DNA of 64,000 bases from RPQJ01 sp963732375 (GTDB taxonomy: Bacteria > Pseudomonadota > Gammaproteobacteria > Steroidobacterales > Steroidobacteraceae). The notes under the pieces are model-generated. The model did not search any database and was not told the DNA's origin. It worked only from the letters and a program-made list of their open reading frames with translations. The position numbers and the translations under genes were made by a program. The number at the start of each line of letters is the position of its first letter. Positions within the stretch are counted from its first letter, which is position 1. Of the stretch, positions 38,211 through 47,800 are shown one piece after another. The stretch is from assembly GCA_963732375.1 (NCBI GenBank), contig CAVSZE010000014.1, positions 62,001-126,000 on the forward strand, written 5' to 3'.

Positions 38211-39566
38211 ATGCATCCACTTCAAGATGTCGCGGTCCGGTCAGGGCGGATGAGAACCCTGGGTCTGATTGCGACCCTGTCAGTGCTCATCGTCAGCCTG
38301 CTGCCGCAGGCCGCGTCAGCACTGCCCGTCTTTGCGAGACAGACCGGACAGAACTGCGTCGCCTGCCACGCCGGCGGCCAGTTCCCGGAGCTGACGCCCT
38401 ACGGCCGGATGTTCAAGATGACCGGCTACACGATCGGCAAACGGACCGTGCCGCTCGCCGTGATGGGGGTCGGAACCTATGCCAGTGTTGCCAGCACCAC
38501 GGATGCGGCCAACGGCAACCCGAAGGAGACGTACGCCAAGAACGGGGACCCACTGCTTTTTTCTTCCGGCAGCGTGTTTATCGCCGGCAAGATTACCGAC
38601 AACCTCGGTGCCTTTGTGCAGATCACCTACGACAACTACGCCAGCCAGTCGGCCAACGGCGACTGGCATGGGCACAGTAGTGCCGACAACATGGACTTCC
38701 GTTATGCCGACCGTTTCATCAGCACGAGCCAGGACCTGATCTTCGGCGTCTCGTTGAACAACAATCCATCGATCACCGATCCCTGGAATACTGCCCCGGC
38801 CTGGATGCAGTACGTGCCACCGGGCTCGCCCGGCAGCTACAGCTTCGTCGATGCCAATGCGCCCTACCCAGCCACGGCATCCGACGGCGGCGTTGCCGGC
38901 ATGACCGCGTACTTCCTGTGGAACCGATCGATCTACGGCGAGGTCGGGTTCTATCGCACCGCGGACAACTTACTGTCCTTCATGACCGCCGGCACGCCTG
39001 AGGACGAAAAGACGCGACTGCAGGGCGACAACAACCCCTACTGGAGGCTCGCGTACACCCATGAATGGGATGCCAGCAACATCATGGTGGGGACTCTAGG
39101 GTCGATTGCACACGTCTACGACGGAAGCACGTCGCCTTCAGATGACAATGCCTATCAGCGCATCCAGAGTATCGGTTTCGATTCCCAATACCAGTACCTG
39201 CTCGACCCGCACGCCGTCACCGCGCAGCTGGCTTACTCGCGGCTGACGGTAAACGACTCGGTCAACGGCGGGGGTGGCACCGGCATCGCCAAGCCAGATG
39301 TCCTGCGGGGCATGGTCTCATACGTGTACCAGGCGAAGTACGGTGGACGCCTGGCTTATTTCGATCAGGCGGACACGAAAGATTCCACGCAGGACACGCG
39401 TGGCCTCACCTACGAGCTTTTCTGGACGCCGGTTCAGTATGTGCGCATTGGTGCCCAGTACACCGCATACAGCAAGTTTGGCGGCGCTTCGACGAACTAT
39501 GACGGATTCGGTCGCAACGCCAGCGATAACGACACGCTGTTCTTATACGTCTGGGCTGCCTACTGA
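38211..39566 (+). CDS. Fused monoheme c-type cytochrome-outer membrane porin (Cyc2-like)
   Basis: 451 residues. A signal peptide ends near residue 37 (QAASA). It is followed directly by LPVFARQTGQNCVACHAGG, with one heme-binding CxxCH (Cys49, Cys52, His53), then FPELTPYGRMFKMTGYTIG. The remaining 370 residues are alternating aromatic/polar strands ending in LFLYVWAAY, a typical barrel C-terminus. The heme-plus-FARQTG pattern before a barrel is the layout of Cyc2 iron-oxidising proteins and their relatives, which pass electrons across the outer membrane. Electron donor or acceptor unknown here. The stop overlaps the diheme cytochrome start (TGATG). Confidence 0.78.
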   Translation: MHPLQDVAVRSGRMRTLGLIATLSVLIVSLLPQAASALPVFARQTGQNCVACHAGGQFPELTPYGRMFKMTGYTIGKRTVPLAVMGVGTYASVASTTDAANGNPKETYAKNGDPLLFSSGSVFIAGKITDNLGAFVQITYDNYASQSANGDWHGHSSADNMDFRYADRFISTSQDLIFGVSLNNNPSITDPWNTAPAWMQYVPPGSPGSYSFVDANAPYPATASDGGVAGMTAYFLWNRSIYGEVGFYRTADNLLSFMTAGTPEDEKTRLQGDNNPYWRLAYTHEWDASNIMVGTLGSIAHVYDGSTSPSDDNAYQRIQSIGFDSQYQYLLDPHAVTAQLAYSRLTVNDSVNGGGGTGIAKPDVLRGMVSYVYQAKYGGRLAYFDQADTKDSTQDTRGLTYELFWTPVQYVRIGAQYTAYSKFGGASTNYDGFGRNASDNDTLFLYVWAAY

Positions 39567-40279
39567 TGCGCGGCCATCACCAAACGGTAAGCGCCATGCA
39601 AGGACTTACTCTCCCGCTCCTCGTCCTGACTGTGGTCGCGCTTGGCACCGGGTGCTCCAGCCTCGAACGCTCCCGAGACCTGGCCAATCCCAACGTTTCC
39701 GGAACGACGCTGGCGCAGCAGGTCTGCTCGAACTGCCACGGCATCGATGGCAATTCCGTGTCGCCCAATTTCCCGAACCTCGCTGCCCAGCAGAAGGCGT
39801 ACCTCATCGCCCAGCTCGACGGGTTCAGGAAGCCCGGCCGCGCCGATCCCGCCGGGTTCCAATACATGTGGGGATTGAGCCGTAACTTGACCGACAAGCA
39901 GATCGGTGAACTGGCCGATTATTTCGCGGGGCAGAAAGTGGTCTCGCCGCGGGCCGGAGAACCGCTCAAGGCCGCCAAAGGGAAACAAATCTTTGAGGAA
40001 GGCCTCCCTGCCCGGAACATCCCACCCTGCAAGTCCTGCCACGGAGAACAGGGCGAGGGCATGGAGGGGAACGGCCCACGCATCGCCGACCAGCATGCCG
40101 ATTACATCGTCAAGCAACTTGAGGTGTTCCAACGCACCGATCAACGTCCGGAAGGCGCGGTGATGAAGGTAGTCGCCCACGATCTCACCAAGGAGAACAT
40201 GGAAGATGTGGCCCAGTACCTTCAGGGAATGACAGCCTCAAGTCCCCACGCTGACAAGCCCGTCGACTCGACGATGTGA
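39566..40279 (+). CDS. Diheme c4-like cytochrome lipoprotein
   Basis: 237 residues from the ATG at 39566; the ATG at 39596 is equally possible. A lipobox-like LGTGC (Cys30) suggests lipid anchoring. Two heme motifs, CSNCHG (54-58) and CKSCHG (155-159), sit in two similar domains, with likely Met ligands in YMWGLSRNL and VMKVVAHDL. This is the cytochrome c4 pattern. It should move electrons through the periplasm between the cytochrome-porin, whose stop it overlaps, and the inner membrane chain. The domain spacing and total length fit the c4 family. Confidence 0.88.
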   Translation: MRGHHQTVSAMQGLTLPLLVLTVVALGTGCSSLERSRDLANPNVSGTTLAQQVCSNCHGIDGNSVSPNFPNLAAQQKAYLIAQLDGFRKPGRADPAGFQYMWGLSRNLTDKQIGELADYFAGQKVVSPRAGEPLKAAKGKQIFEEGLPARNIPPCKSCHGEQGEGMEGNGPRIADQHADYIVKQLEVFQRTDQRPEGAVMKVVAHDLTKENMEDVAQYLQGMTASSPHADKPVDSTM

Positions 40280-40366
40280 TGACTGCATCGCGATGATTGC
40301 TTCCCAACCTGTGGCGAGGAAATCACCTGGCCACCGAGAGAGGCGAGATCTGATCTCTGGCGCGGA

Positions 40367-40789
40367 TCAGGCACCGATGGTCAGGGTGGCGCCAGCCACC
40401 ATCAGGCCGACGCCGAGGGCGAGTCGAAGCGAGACCGGCTCACCCAGCGTGAGCCACGCGAGCAGCACCGTGATCGGGAGACTCAGCTTGTCGATCGGGG
40501 CGACCCTCGAGGCTGGGGCGAGTTGCAGCGCCTTGAAGTAGGCGAGCCATGAGAGCCCCGTGGCAACGCCCGACAGCAATAGAAACAGAAGCGTGCGCGA
40601 TTTCATTTCGCGCAGGCCAGTCGCCTCGCCGCGTGCGAGCACGATACCCCACGCGAATATCAGGACCACGACGGTGCGCACCGCGGTGGCGAGGTTCGAG
40701 GGCACGCCCTGCACGCCAACCTTCGCAAGTATCGCGGTCGCGCCGGCCGCTGCCGCCGACAGCAGTGCGTAGAAGATCCACGAGTTCAT
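40367..40789 (-). CDS. Short EamA-like membrane protein
   Basis: 140 residues with about five hydrophobic segments, one EamA repeat instead of the usual two. MNSWIFYALLSAAAAGATAILAKVGVQGV starts like EamA, and ITVLLAWLTLGEPVSLRLALGVGLMVAGATLTI ends like it. Half-size members form dimers or antiparallel pairs. Transported substrate unknown. The ATG at 40789 is the natural start; longer in-frame extensions have no hydrophobic sense. The 290 bp upstream to the MBL gene hold no gene I can support. Confidence 0.8.
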   Translation of the reverse strand: MNSWIFYALLSAAAAGATAILAKVGVQGVPSNLATAVRTVVVLIFAWGIVLARGEATGLREMKSRTLLFLLLSGVATGLSWLAYFKALQLAPASRVAPIDKLSLPITVLLAWLTLGEPVSLRLALGVGLMVAGATLTIGA

Positions 40790-41079
40790 GTCTGCTCCCC
40801 AGTGACTCGATCCGGTTGGTGAAGTGGAGTCTATTCCTACGGAGTCCGGCACCACGGAGCGGGAATCGCAGTGATGGTTCGCCTGAAATGCCCTGCTCTG
40901 CCTCGCCCAAAGGCCCAAGGCGGGACGACTGGCGACGCACATCGCATTGAACCCTGGCGCGCCAGCCGGGTCTACTTGGCCCTGGGCTTGAATCACCGGG
41001 TTCCGGCCCAACCATCCGATGCTCGGTCCGGGATTTGTACAGTGGTGCGCCTGGGCACTTACGCAGGGGCAGTTTGACA

Positions 41080-42195
41080 ATGAAATCACTGGGCAGCAGG
41101 CCGTACGGATTGCGACTCGAGCGCGTCCGATCGTCGCCGCTCTGGGATGGGAGCGTGTTCCGCAACAAGCATCCGCTGCTCTCCCGCCTCATCAAGCCGG
41201 AGGTGGCCGGGCCGACGATCAGCGCGTTCCTGTTCGAGGGAAACCGCCGAAAACCTGGCGCGCCCATGCCGGTGGTGGATCCAAGGGCCCAGTGGGCGAA
41301 AAAGGCCCGCACCGGACTCAGGGCTACCTGGCTTGGACACTCGACCGTGCTGCTCGAGATCGACGGTGTGCGTGTGCTCACCGATCCCGTCTGGGGTCTG
41401 CGCGCCTCGCCCACCCGGTGGGCCGGTCCGAAGCGCTTCCAGCCGGTGCCGATCCCGATCAGGGCGTTGCCGCGCATCGATGCGGTCGTCATTTCACACG
41501 ATCACTACGATCACCTGGACCACCGGTCGATCCTGGCGCTCGCGAAACGTGATGTGCCGTTCGTGACCTCGCTTGGCGTTGGTGCGCACCTCGAGGCCTG
41601 GGGCGTGCCGGCCCACCGCATCATCGAACTCGACTGGTGGGAGTCGTACGAGCTGCCAAAAGCGGATCTCACTGTGACTGCGGCACCATCGCAGCATTTC
41701 TCCGGGCGGGGGCTGCGCGGCCGAAATTCCACCTTGTGGTCATCGATGGTGATGCGGTCGCAGCGGCACTCGGTGTTCTTCAGCGGTGATACCGGGCTCA
41801 CCACCGAATACTCCGAGATTCACCGTCGGCTCGGGCCGTTCGACCTGGTGATGCTCGAGGTCGGTGCGTTTCACCCCGCCTGGGGCCACATTCATCTCGG
41901 ACCCGAGAATGCGCTGGAGGCCTGGGCGCTGCTCGGCAAAAGTGCCTTCCTGCCGGTGCACTGGGGCACTTTCAGTCTCGCGATGCATGCCTGGGACGAC
42001 CCGGTGGAAACCCTGCTGGCGCTCGGGCCGAAGCGCGGCGTGCCGTTGGTGATGCCGCGGCTCGGCGAACCGGTGGAACCCGCGCGTGTGGAGCGGGTCT
42101 CGCCCTGGTGGCGCGCGGTAGAAGATCGTCCATCGCGGGCGATCGTGACAGATGCGGACGAAATCGCGGTCCCAGTACCCTTTCCGCTGGACTGA
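41080..42195 (+). CDS. MBL-fold metallohydrolase (NAPE-PLD/UlaG-like)
   Basis: About 371 residues from the ATG at 41080, preceded by AGGGGC. The metal-binding motif is ISHDHYDHLDH, with further ligands in TAAPSQHFSGRG, FFSGDTG and LPVHWGTF. Preceded by TWLGHSTVLLEIDGVRVLTDPVWG, as in N-acylphosphatidylethanolamine phospholipase D-like and outer membrane lipid-related hydrolases. Substrate unknown. Confidence 0.88.
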   Translation: MKSLGSRPYGLRLERVRSSPLWDGSVFRNKHPLLSRLIKPEVAGPTISAFLFEGNRRKPGAPMPVVDPRAQWAKKARTGLRATWLGHSTVLLEIDGVRVLTDPVWGLRASPTRWAGPKRFQPVPIPIRALPRIDAVVISHDHYDHLDHRSILALAKRDVPFVTSLGVGAHLEAWGVPAHRIIELDWWESYELPKADLTVTAAPSQHFSGRGLRGRNSTLWSSMVMRSQRHSVFFSGDTGLTTEYSEIHRRLGPFDLVMLEVGAFHPAWGHIHLGPENALEAWALLGKSAFLPVHWGTFSLAMHAWDDPVETLLALGPKRGVPLVMPRLGEPVEPARVERVSPWWRAVEDRPSRAIVTDADEIAVPVPFPLD

Positions 42196-42267
42196 CGACG
42201 AGTCGTTACAGGGCCTGGGCGACCAATGTCGGCCGCCCAGCCCTTCGAAACCGACGCGGCTGAGGCG

Positions 42268-42657
42268 TCAGGCTTTCGCAGCGTCCTTCAGTCTCTTCAT
42301 CGGACGCACCTTGACCCGTATCGTAGCCGGCTTGGCCTTGAAGGTCGTGGGCTCGCCGGTGAAGGGATTGATGCCCTTGCGCGCTGGCTTCGCCGCAACG
42401 CTGGTTACGGTGATCTTCAGCAGTCCCGGCAATACGAAGGTTCCGGCGCTCTTTCTGCCAATCGAGGCGAGGATTGTGTTCTCGAGTGCGGCGAGCAATG
42501 CACGCGCGTCCTTTGCGGCGACGTGCGTTGCATCCGCGAGATGAGCGACCAGTGCGGACTTGGTCAGCACGCTCTTGATTGACTGCGGGGCCTTCGGGGC
42601 CGCCTTCCGGGTGACCTTCTTCGCAGGCTTCTTTGCGGATTTCTTGGCTTTTGCCAT
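42268..42657 (-). CDS. HU-family DNA-binding protein with lysine-rich N-terminus, copy 1
   Basis: 129 residues. The first 25 residues are a histone H1-like Lys/Ala/Pro tail (KKSAKKPAKKVTRKAAPKAP). The HU/IHF fold follows: LTKSALVAHLADATHVAAKDARALLAAL, GTFVLPGLLKITV and the arm KGINPFTGEPTTFKAKPA. Almost identical to the copy at 43750; both have GAGGTC 12 bases before the ATG. Predicted to bind and compact DNA. Which copy is the ancestor is not clear. Confidence 0.9.
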   Translation of the reverse strand: MAKAKKSAKKPAKKVTRKAAPKAPQSIKSVLTKSALVAHLADATHVAAKDARALLAALENTILASIGRKSAGTFVLPGLLKITVTSVAAKPARKGINPFTGEPTTFKAKPATIRVKVRPMKRLKDAAKA

Positions 42658-42885
42658 TTCGGTACTTTGGACCTCGTGAGTGAATGAAGAGGCGGCCGGA
42701 AGATTCCGGGCGCGGTGGAAACGTTAGTCCAATGGCACGTGGAAGCCAAGCGGCGCAGCTTCGTCCACATGCTGTCGCCCTCCCCTGCGGCCGACCCGGT
42801 CACCCGGTCCTCCGCGCTGCCAGCGCGTAGAACCTCGTCCGGCGCTACCTTACCGTGCAGCCCTTGGCTTCCAGGCAGGCCGCGA

Positions 42886-43659
42886 TCAGCAGCAGCTCGC
42901 ACCTCCATCCACGGCCAGATACTGGCCGGTGACGTGGCGCGAGGCCTCGGATGCCAGGAACACGACGACGCCCTTCAGGTCCTCGTCGCCGCCGATCCGC
43001 TGCAGCGGGGTCATGGCGATCGCCATCTTTTCGAACTTGTCGAGCAGGCCTGCCGACATCTTTGAGGGGAAAAATCCCGGGCAGATCGCATTCACGTTGA
43101 TGTTGTACTTGCCCCATTCGGCGGCCAGCGCCCGCGTGAAATTGATGTCTGCGCCCTTGCTGGTGTTGTAGGCGATGGTGGCCATTCCAGGCGGGTTGCC
43201 GCCCAGGCCGGCGATGGACGAGATGTTGATGATCTTGCCGGCCCGCTTCGGGATCATCACGTGCTTGCCGACGTACTGGCTCAGGAAAAACATCGCGTTG
43301 ACGTTCAGGTTCATGACCTTGTGCCAGGCCTCCGGCGGGTAGTCCTCCGCCGGCGCGCCCCAGGTTGCGCCCGCGTTGTTGACCAGGACGTCGATGGTGC
43401 CGAAGTACGCCACCACGCCATCGACCAGCGCGGGAATGCCGCCGGTGTCCGAGAGGTCGTTGGTCACGGTGAGGACGTCGATGCCGCGCGCCTGCAGATG
43501 TGATTTCGCTTCGGCCAGCTCGTCAGCCTTGCGCGCTGTGATGGCGACCCTTGCGCCCATGTCACCGAGCGCAATGGCCATCTGCAGGCCAAGGCCGCGC
43601 GATCCGCCGGTAATCAGCGCCACTTTGCCGGTCAGGTCGAACAGGTTTCGCGTGTTCAT
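42886..43659 (-). CDS. Short-chain dehydrogenase/reductase
   Basis: 257 residues. Cofactor site ALITGGSRGLGLQMA, NNAG in VLVNNAGATWGA, catalytic Ser in INISSIAGLGG and the Tyr-x3-Lys pair in IAYNTSKGADINFTRALAAEWG. The C-terminus SEASRHVTGQYLAVDGGASCC is usual for classical SDRs, except for the final Cys-Cys. Substrate unknown. Lies between the two HU-like genes, same strand. Confidence 0.93.
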   Translation of the reverse strand: MNTRNLFDLTGKVALITGGSRGLGLQMAIALGDMGARVAITARKADELAEAKSHLQARGIDVLTVTNDLSDTGGIPALVDGVVAYFGTIDVLVNNAGATWGAPAEDYPPEAWHKVMNLNVNAMFFLSQYVGKHVMIPKRAGKIINISSIAGLGGNPPGMATIAYNTSKGADINFTRALAAEWGKYNINVNAICPGFFPSKMSAGLLDKFEKMAIAMTPLQRIGGDEDLKGVVVFLASEASRHVTGQYLAVDGGASCC

Positions 43660-43749
43660 GTGCCCTCGTCTGCGAGTATCGGCGGCTCGACGGCAGGCTG
43701 TTGGATCCAGGTCTTCAACAGCCTGCCGCCAGGCAACGCGCGTGAAGCG

Positions 43750-44151
43750 TCAGGCCTTCGCGGCGTCCTTCAGCTTCTTCATCGGGCGCACCTTGACCTT
43801 CACGGTGGCAGGCTTGGCCTTGAAGGTGGTGGGCTCCCCGGTGAACGGGTTGATCCCCTTGCGCGCGGGCTTCGCCGCAACGTTGGTGACGGTGATCTTC
43901 AGCAGTCCCGGCAGCATGAAGGTGCCAGCGCTCTTCCTGCCAATCGAGGCGAGGATTGCGTTCTCGAGTGCGGCGAGCAATGCGCGCGCGTCCTTCGCGG
44001 CGACGTGCGTCGCATCTGCGAGGTGAGCGACCAGTGCGGACTTCGTCAGTACGCTCTTGATCGACTGCGGGGCCTTCGGGGCTGCCTTCCGGGTGACCTT
44101 CTTCGCAGCCTTCTTCACAGGCTTCTTCACGGACTTCTTGGATTTTGCCAT
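43750..44151 (-). CDS. HU-family DNA-binding protein with lysine-rich N-terminus, copy 2
   Basis: 133 residues from the ATG at 44151. The same HU fold and arm as copy 1, with a slightly longer Lys/Ala tail (SKKSVKKPVKKAAKKVTRKA) and only a handful of substitutions (for example Thr/Ala near LENAILASIG and Val/Met in GTFMLPGLL). The upstream GAGGTC leader is also shared. An open frame to 44310 is upstream and unlikely. Probably made by tandem duplication. Confidence 0.9.
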   Translation of the reverse strand: MAKSKKSVKKPVKKAAKKVTRKAAPKAPQSIKSVLTKSALVAHLADATHVAAKDARALLAALENAILASIGRKSAGTFMLPGLLKITVTNVAAKPARKGINPFTGEPTTFKAKPATVKVKVRPMKKLKDAAKA

Positions 44152-44349
44152 CGGGTTACGTTCGACCTCATGGATTATTGGATTCGCAGCCTGCTTTTGC
44201 CGGCCGCGGTGCGAACCGTAGGCGATTGGCGGAGAAAAGCCAAGCGCCGGTTTTGGACGAAAAATCCGCGCGATTAGCGCGAGCAAGGTGGAGCGGGCCG
44301 CACCCCGCACTCGTGAGCCCGTCGCAGCGGGCGCAGGCGCCCGCAGCCG

Positions 44350-44820
44350 TCAAGCGGCGCGGGTCTCTTCGCTGATCATCCGCTCGATGTGCTCGAAGTC
44401 CGGAATGAGCGGGTATTCGTTCACCATACGGACCTGGCGGATCACCGGGCCGCGCTCGCCGAAACTGCGCGAGTCGTCGGGGTGGATCACCTCGGGGCTC
44501 AGTCGCACGAGCTGCGGGAAGCCCTGGGTCAGTATTGCGAAGTGACCTTCCGGGATCTGGCCCGAAATCGCCTGCATCACGACCAGCCGCGTACGCCCGC
44601 TGGCGCGCGGCGGATTGCGACCACAGGCGGCCTCGAACGACATCAGCGGAACCCGGCGGCCACCCCAGGCGATCGTGCCCAGGTACCACGGCGGCGCGCC
44701 TTCCATTGGCGCGGGCGCCTGGTAGTTAATGACCTCGCTCACGCAGGCGCGCGGCACCAGCAGGCGCTCCTCGGCAAGTGGCACCAGCAGGCAGTAGGTC
44801 TCCTCGGACACTGTGTTCAT
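44350..44820 (-). CDS. chpC: CheW-like protein of the Chp system
   Basis: 156 residues, one CheW domain: TYCLLVPLAEERLLVPRACVSEVINY, PWYLGTIAWGGRRVPLMSFEAACG. It starts 13 bp after the chpA stop and ends the chemosensory gene set, the position of ChpC in Pseudomonas. Couples receptors to the ChpA kinase. Confidence 0.82.
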   Translation of the reverse strand: MNTVSEETYCLLVPLAEERLLVPRACVSEVINYQAPAPMEGAPPWYLGTIAWGGRRVPLMSFEAACGRNPPRASGRTRLVVMQAISGQIPEGHFAILTQGFPQLVRLSPEVIHPDDSRSFGERGPVIRQVRMVNEYPLIPDFEHIERMISEETRAA

Positions 44821-44833
44821 CGTCGAGAATCCC

Positions 44834-47800
44834 TCAGGGAAGCTGGCGGCGACGCGCCAGCACCAGCGGTTCGATGGCGTCGAGCAGCTGGCTCTCCTGG
44901 TATGGCTTGCCGAGATAGTCGTCGACGCCGAGCTCTATCGCGCGCGCGCGATGTTTGTCGCCCACGCGCGAGGTGATCATGATGATCGGGATGTCTGCGA
45001 GGCGCGCGTCGTTGCGCACGTGCGAAGCAACCTCGTAGCCGTCCATGCGAGGCATTTCGATGTCGAGCAGGATCACGTCCGGGGTGTGCTCCTGCAGCAG
45101 CGCCATCGCCTCGACACCGTCCTTCGCGGTGAGCACCCGCATTCCGTTGCGCTCGAGGAAGCGCTGCGTTACGCGACGCACCGTGATCGAGTCGTCCACG
45201 ACCAGCGCGAAGATGCGGTCGTCCCGGGTCGGCCGCACGGAGACGTCCGGCGCGCGACTGCGCCACTCCGAGCGCACCAGTGCACCCATGTCGAGGATGA
45301 TGACGATGCGGCCATCACCGAGGATCGTCGCGCCCGAGATGCCGCGCACCGACGCGACCTGCGGCCCGACGGACTTGACCACGATCTCCCGGCTGCCGAC
45401 CAGTTCATCCGTCACCAGTGCCGTCGAGTGCTCGCCCGCGCGTACCAGGATCACAGGCACCGCAACGTCCGTCTCGGGAAGCTCCGATGGGCCGCTGCCC
45501 AGGAACGAGCCCAGGTACTGGAAGCGGAACATATGCCCGCCGTATTCGAACGTCGGCTGGTCCTCGGCAAGGTGCGCGCGAACTTCGGTCGCGGGAATCC
45601 TGGCAACGCCCTCCACGGTCGCGACCGGCAGCGCGTAGAACTCGTCGTGGGCGCGCACGATCAGTGCCTGCGTGATCGCAAGAGTGAACGGGAGCCTGAT
45701 CGTGAAGCGCGCGCCGCGAGTCGGCGTCGACTCGATGAACAGCCCGCCACCGAGCCTCTTTACCTCTGTCGCGACGACGTCCATGCCGACGCCGCGTCCG
45801 GCCTGCTGCGTGAGGCGCTGCGCAGTCGAGAAGCCAGGTTCGAGCACCAGCTGCAGCGCTTCCTCGTCTGTCAGCTCCTGGCCCGGCCGGAGCAGGCCCA
45901 TCTGGCGTGCCTTGGCGCGGATCGCCTCGATGTCGAGCCCCGCACCGTCGTCCTCTACCGTTATCACGACTTCGGCGCCTTCGCGCTGCAGCCGCACGGC
46001 GATGCGACCGGTTTCTTCCTTGCCGCGGGCGAGGCGCTCCTCGGGCAGCTCAATGCCGTGCACGACCGCGTTGCGGAGCATGTGCTCGAACGGCGGCAGC
46101 ATGCGCTCGAGCACCTGGCGATCGATCTCGCCGGTGCCGCCCTCGATCTCGAGTTCGGCCTTCTTGCCGGTTTCCTGCGCGGCCTGTCGCACGAGTCGCG
46201 TCAGGCGCTGTGCATGCCGCTGGAACGGCACCATGCGCGTGCGCATCAGCCCGTTCTGCAGTTCGGCGATCACACGGCCCTGCTGCTGCAGCAGGTTCTG
46301 GCCATCCCGATTGACGCTCTCGAGCAGGCTCTCGATGCTCGCGACGTCACTTACCGACTCGGCCAGGGCTCGCGAAAGCTGCTGGATCGTCGAGTAGCGG
46401 TCGAGTTCCAGCGGATCGAAGTCCGCGCGCCCGCCGGTGTCGGCCTGGTGCTTGAAGAGGATCTGCGCCTCAGTCTCGAGTTCGAGCTTGCGCAACTGCT
46501 CCCGCAGCCGGGTAACCGTGCGGCCAAGTTCCGCGAGGTTGAACTCCGTCGACGTCATCTGCTGCTCGACCCGCGCGCGGAAGATGCTCACTTCGCCCGA
46601 GTTGTTCAACAGTTCGTCCAGCAGCACGGCGTTTACGCGCGCCAGCTCGTGACGTTCGGGCGTTGCCGCGGGCTCGCGTCCCGGCAGGACGAATTGGGCC
46701 GGGAGCGCTGGCGTAGCGATGTCGCTGCTCGCGACCGCCTCAAGCGATTCCGGGACGACAGGTTCAGGCAGCGGCGGCTCGCTCGCCATCGCTTCATGAA
46801 CGGAAACCTCGTGCGTCTCGACCTCGTACGTCTCGACCTCGTGTACGTCGACTTCCTGAGTCGCCTTGTCGTCGAACCAGGGTTCTTGTCGTCCAGGCTC
46901 ATCCGCCGAAGGCAGATGAACTGGATACTCCGCGCTGGTTTCGGCCGCCGCGAAAACCTCGGCCATTGAGATTTCTTCGAGCGAGACCGGCGCCTGCGCC
47001 TCCTCGGACGTGGCGGCCCATGCCTCGAACTCCGTCGCCGGCGCCGGCGCCGCAGCCTCCAGCTCCGGCGGCGCAGGCGGAACGGGCGGAACCGCATCCT
47101 GCACGACCGGCGTTGAATCCTGCGCGGCCGAGGCCGTGACCACGGCGTGAACGCGCTCGATCAATTCGCGCGCGGCGACGATCGGCTGTCCGGAATTTGC
47201 GGCCTCCCGCATGCCATGCAACTCGTCGAGCGCAGCCTGGAGCACTCGAACCGCAGACTCATCGGCCGCGACCGCGCCCGACTCCAGCGAACCGAGGAAC
47301 GATTCCACCTCGTGGCTCAAGTCGCCCATTGCGCGTATGCCGGCCATGCGCGCCCCGCCCTTGAGCGTGTGCAGGACACGCTTCAACTCCGTAATGCGGC
47401 TGCGATCGGCACGATCTGCAATCCAGTTCGCCAGCGAAGAATCTGCCAGCTCGAGCAGCTCGGTTGCCTCCTCACCGAAGATCGCCGCGATGTCGGCGTC
47501 GAATTCCGGCTCGGACTCGGCCGGCACAGCAGTTTCCGATGCCTCGACTGGCTGCTGAACGACCGCCGGCGTGACGAACGGCGAGCGCAATTCCTCCGGC
47601 GGCAACGACATGTCGGCCGGAAGCACCGGCATCAGCAGGTCAGGCTCGGTCAGGTCGTGCTCCGTAGCCGTGCCACCCGGCATTTCCGGCTCCCAACCGT
47701 CACCCAGCGTGCGTTCGCCCGCATCGGCGAGTCGCGCGAGTTCCGCATCGAGCGCGCGCTCGAGCGCGTGCCATCCGGCGATAAGGCGGCCGTGGTCCGG

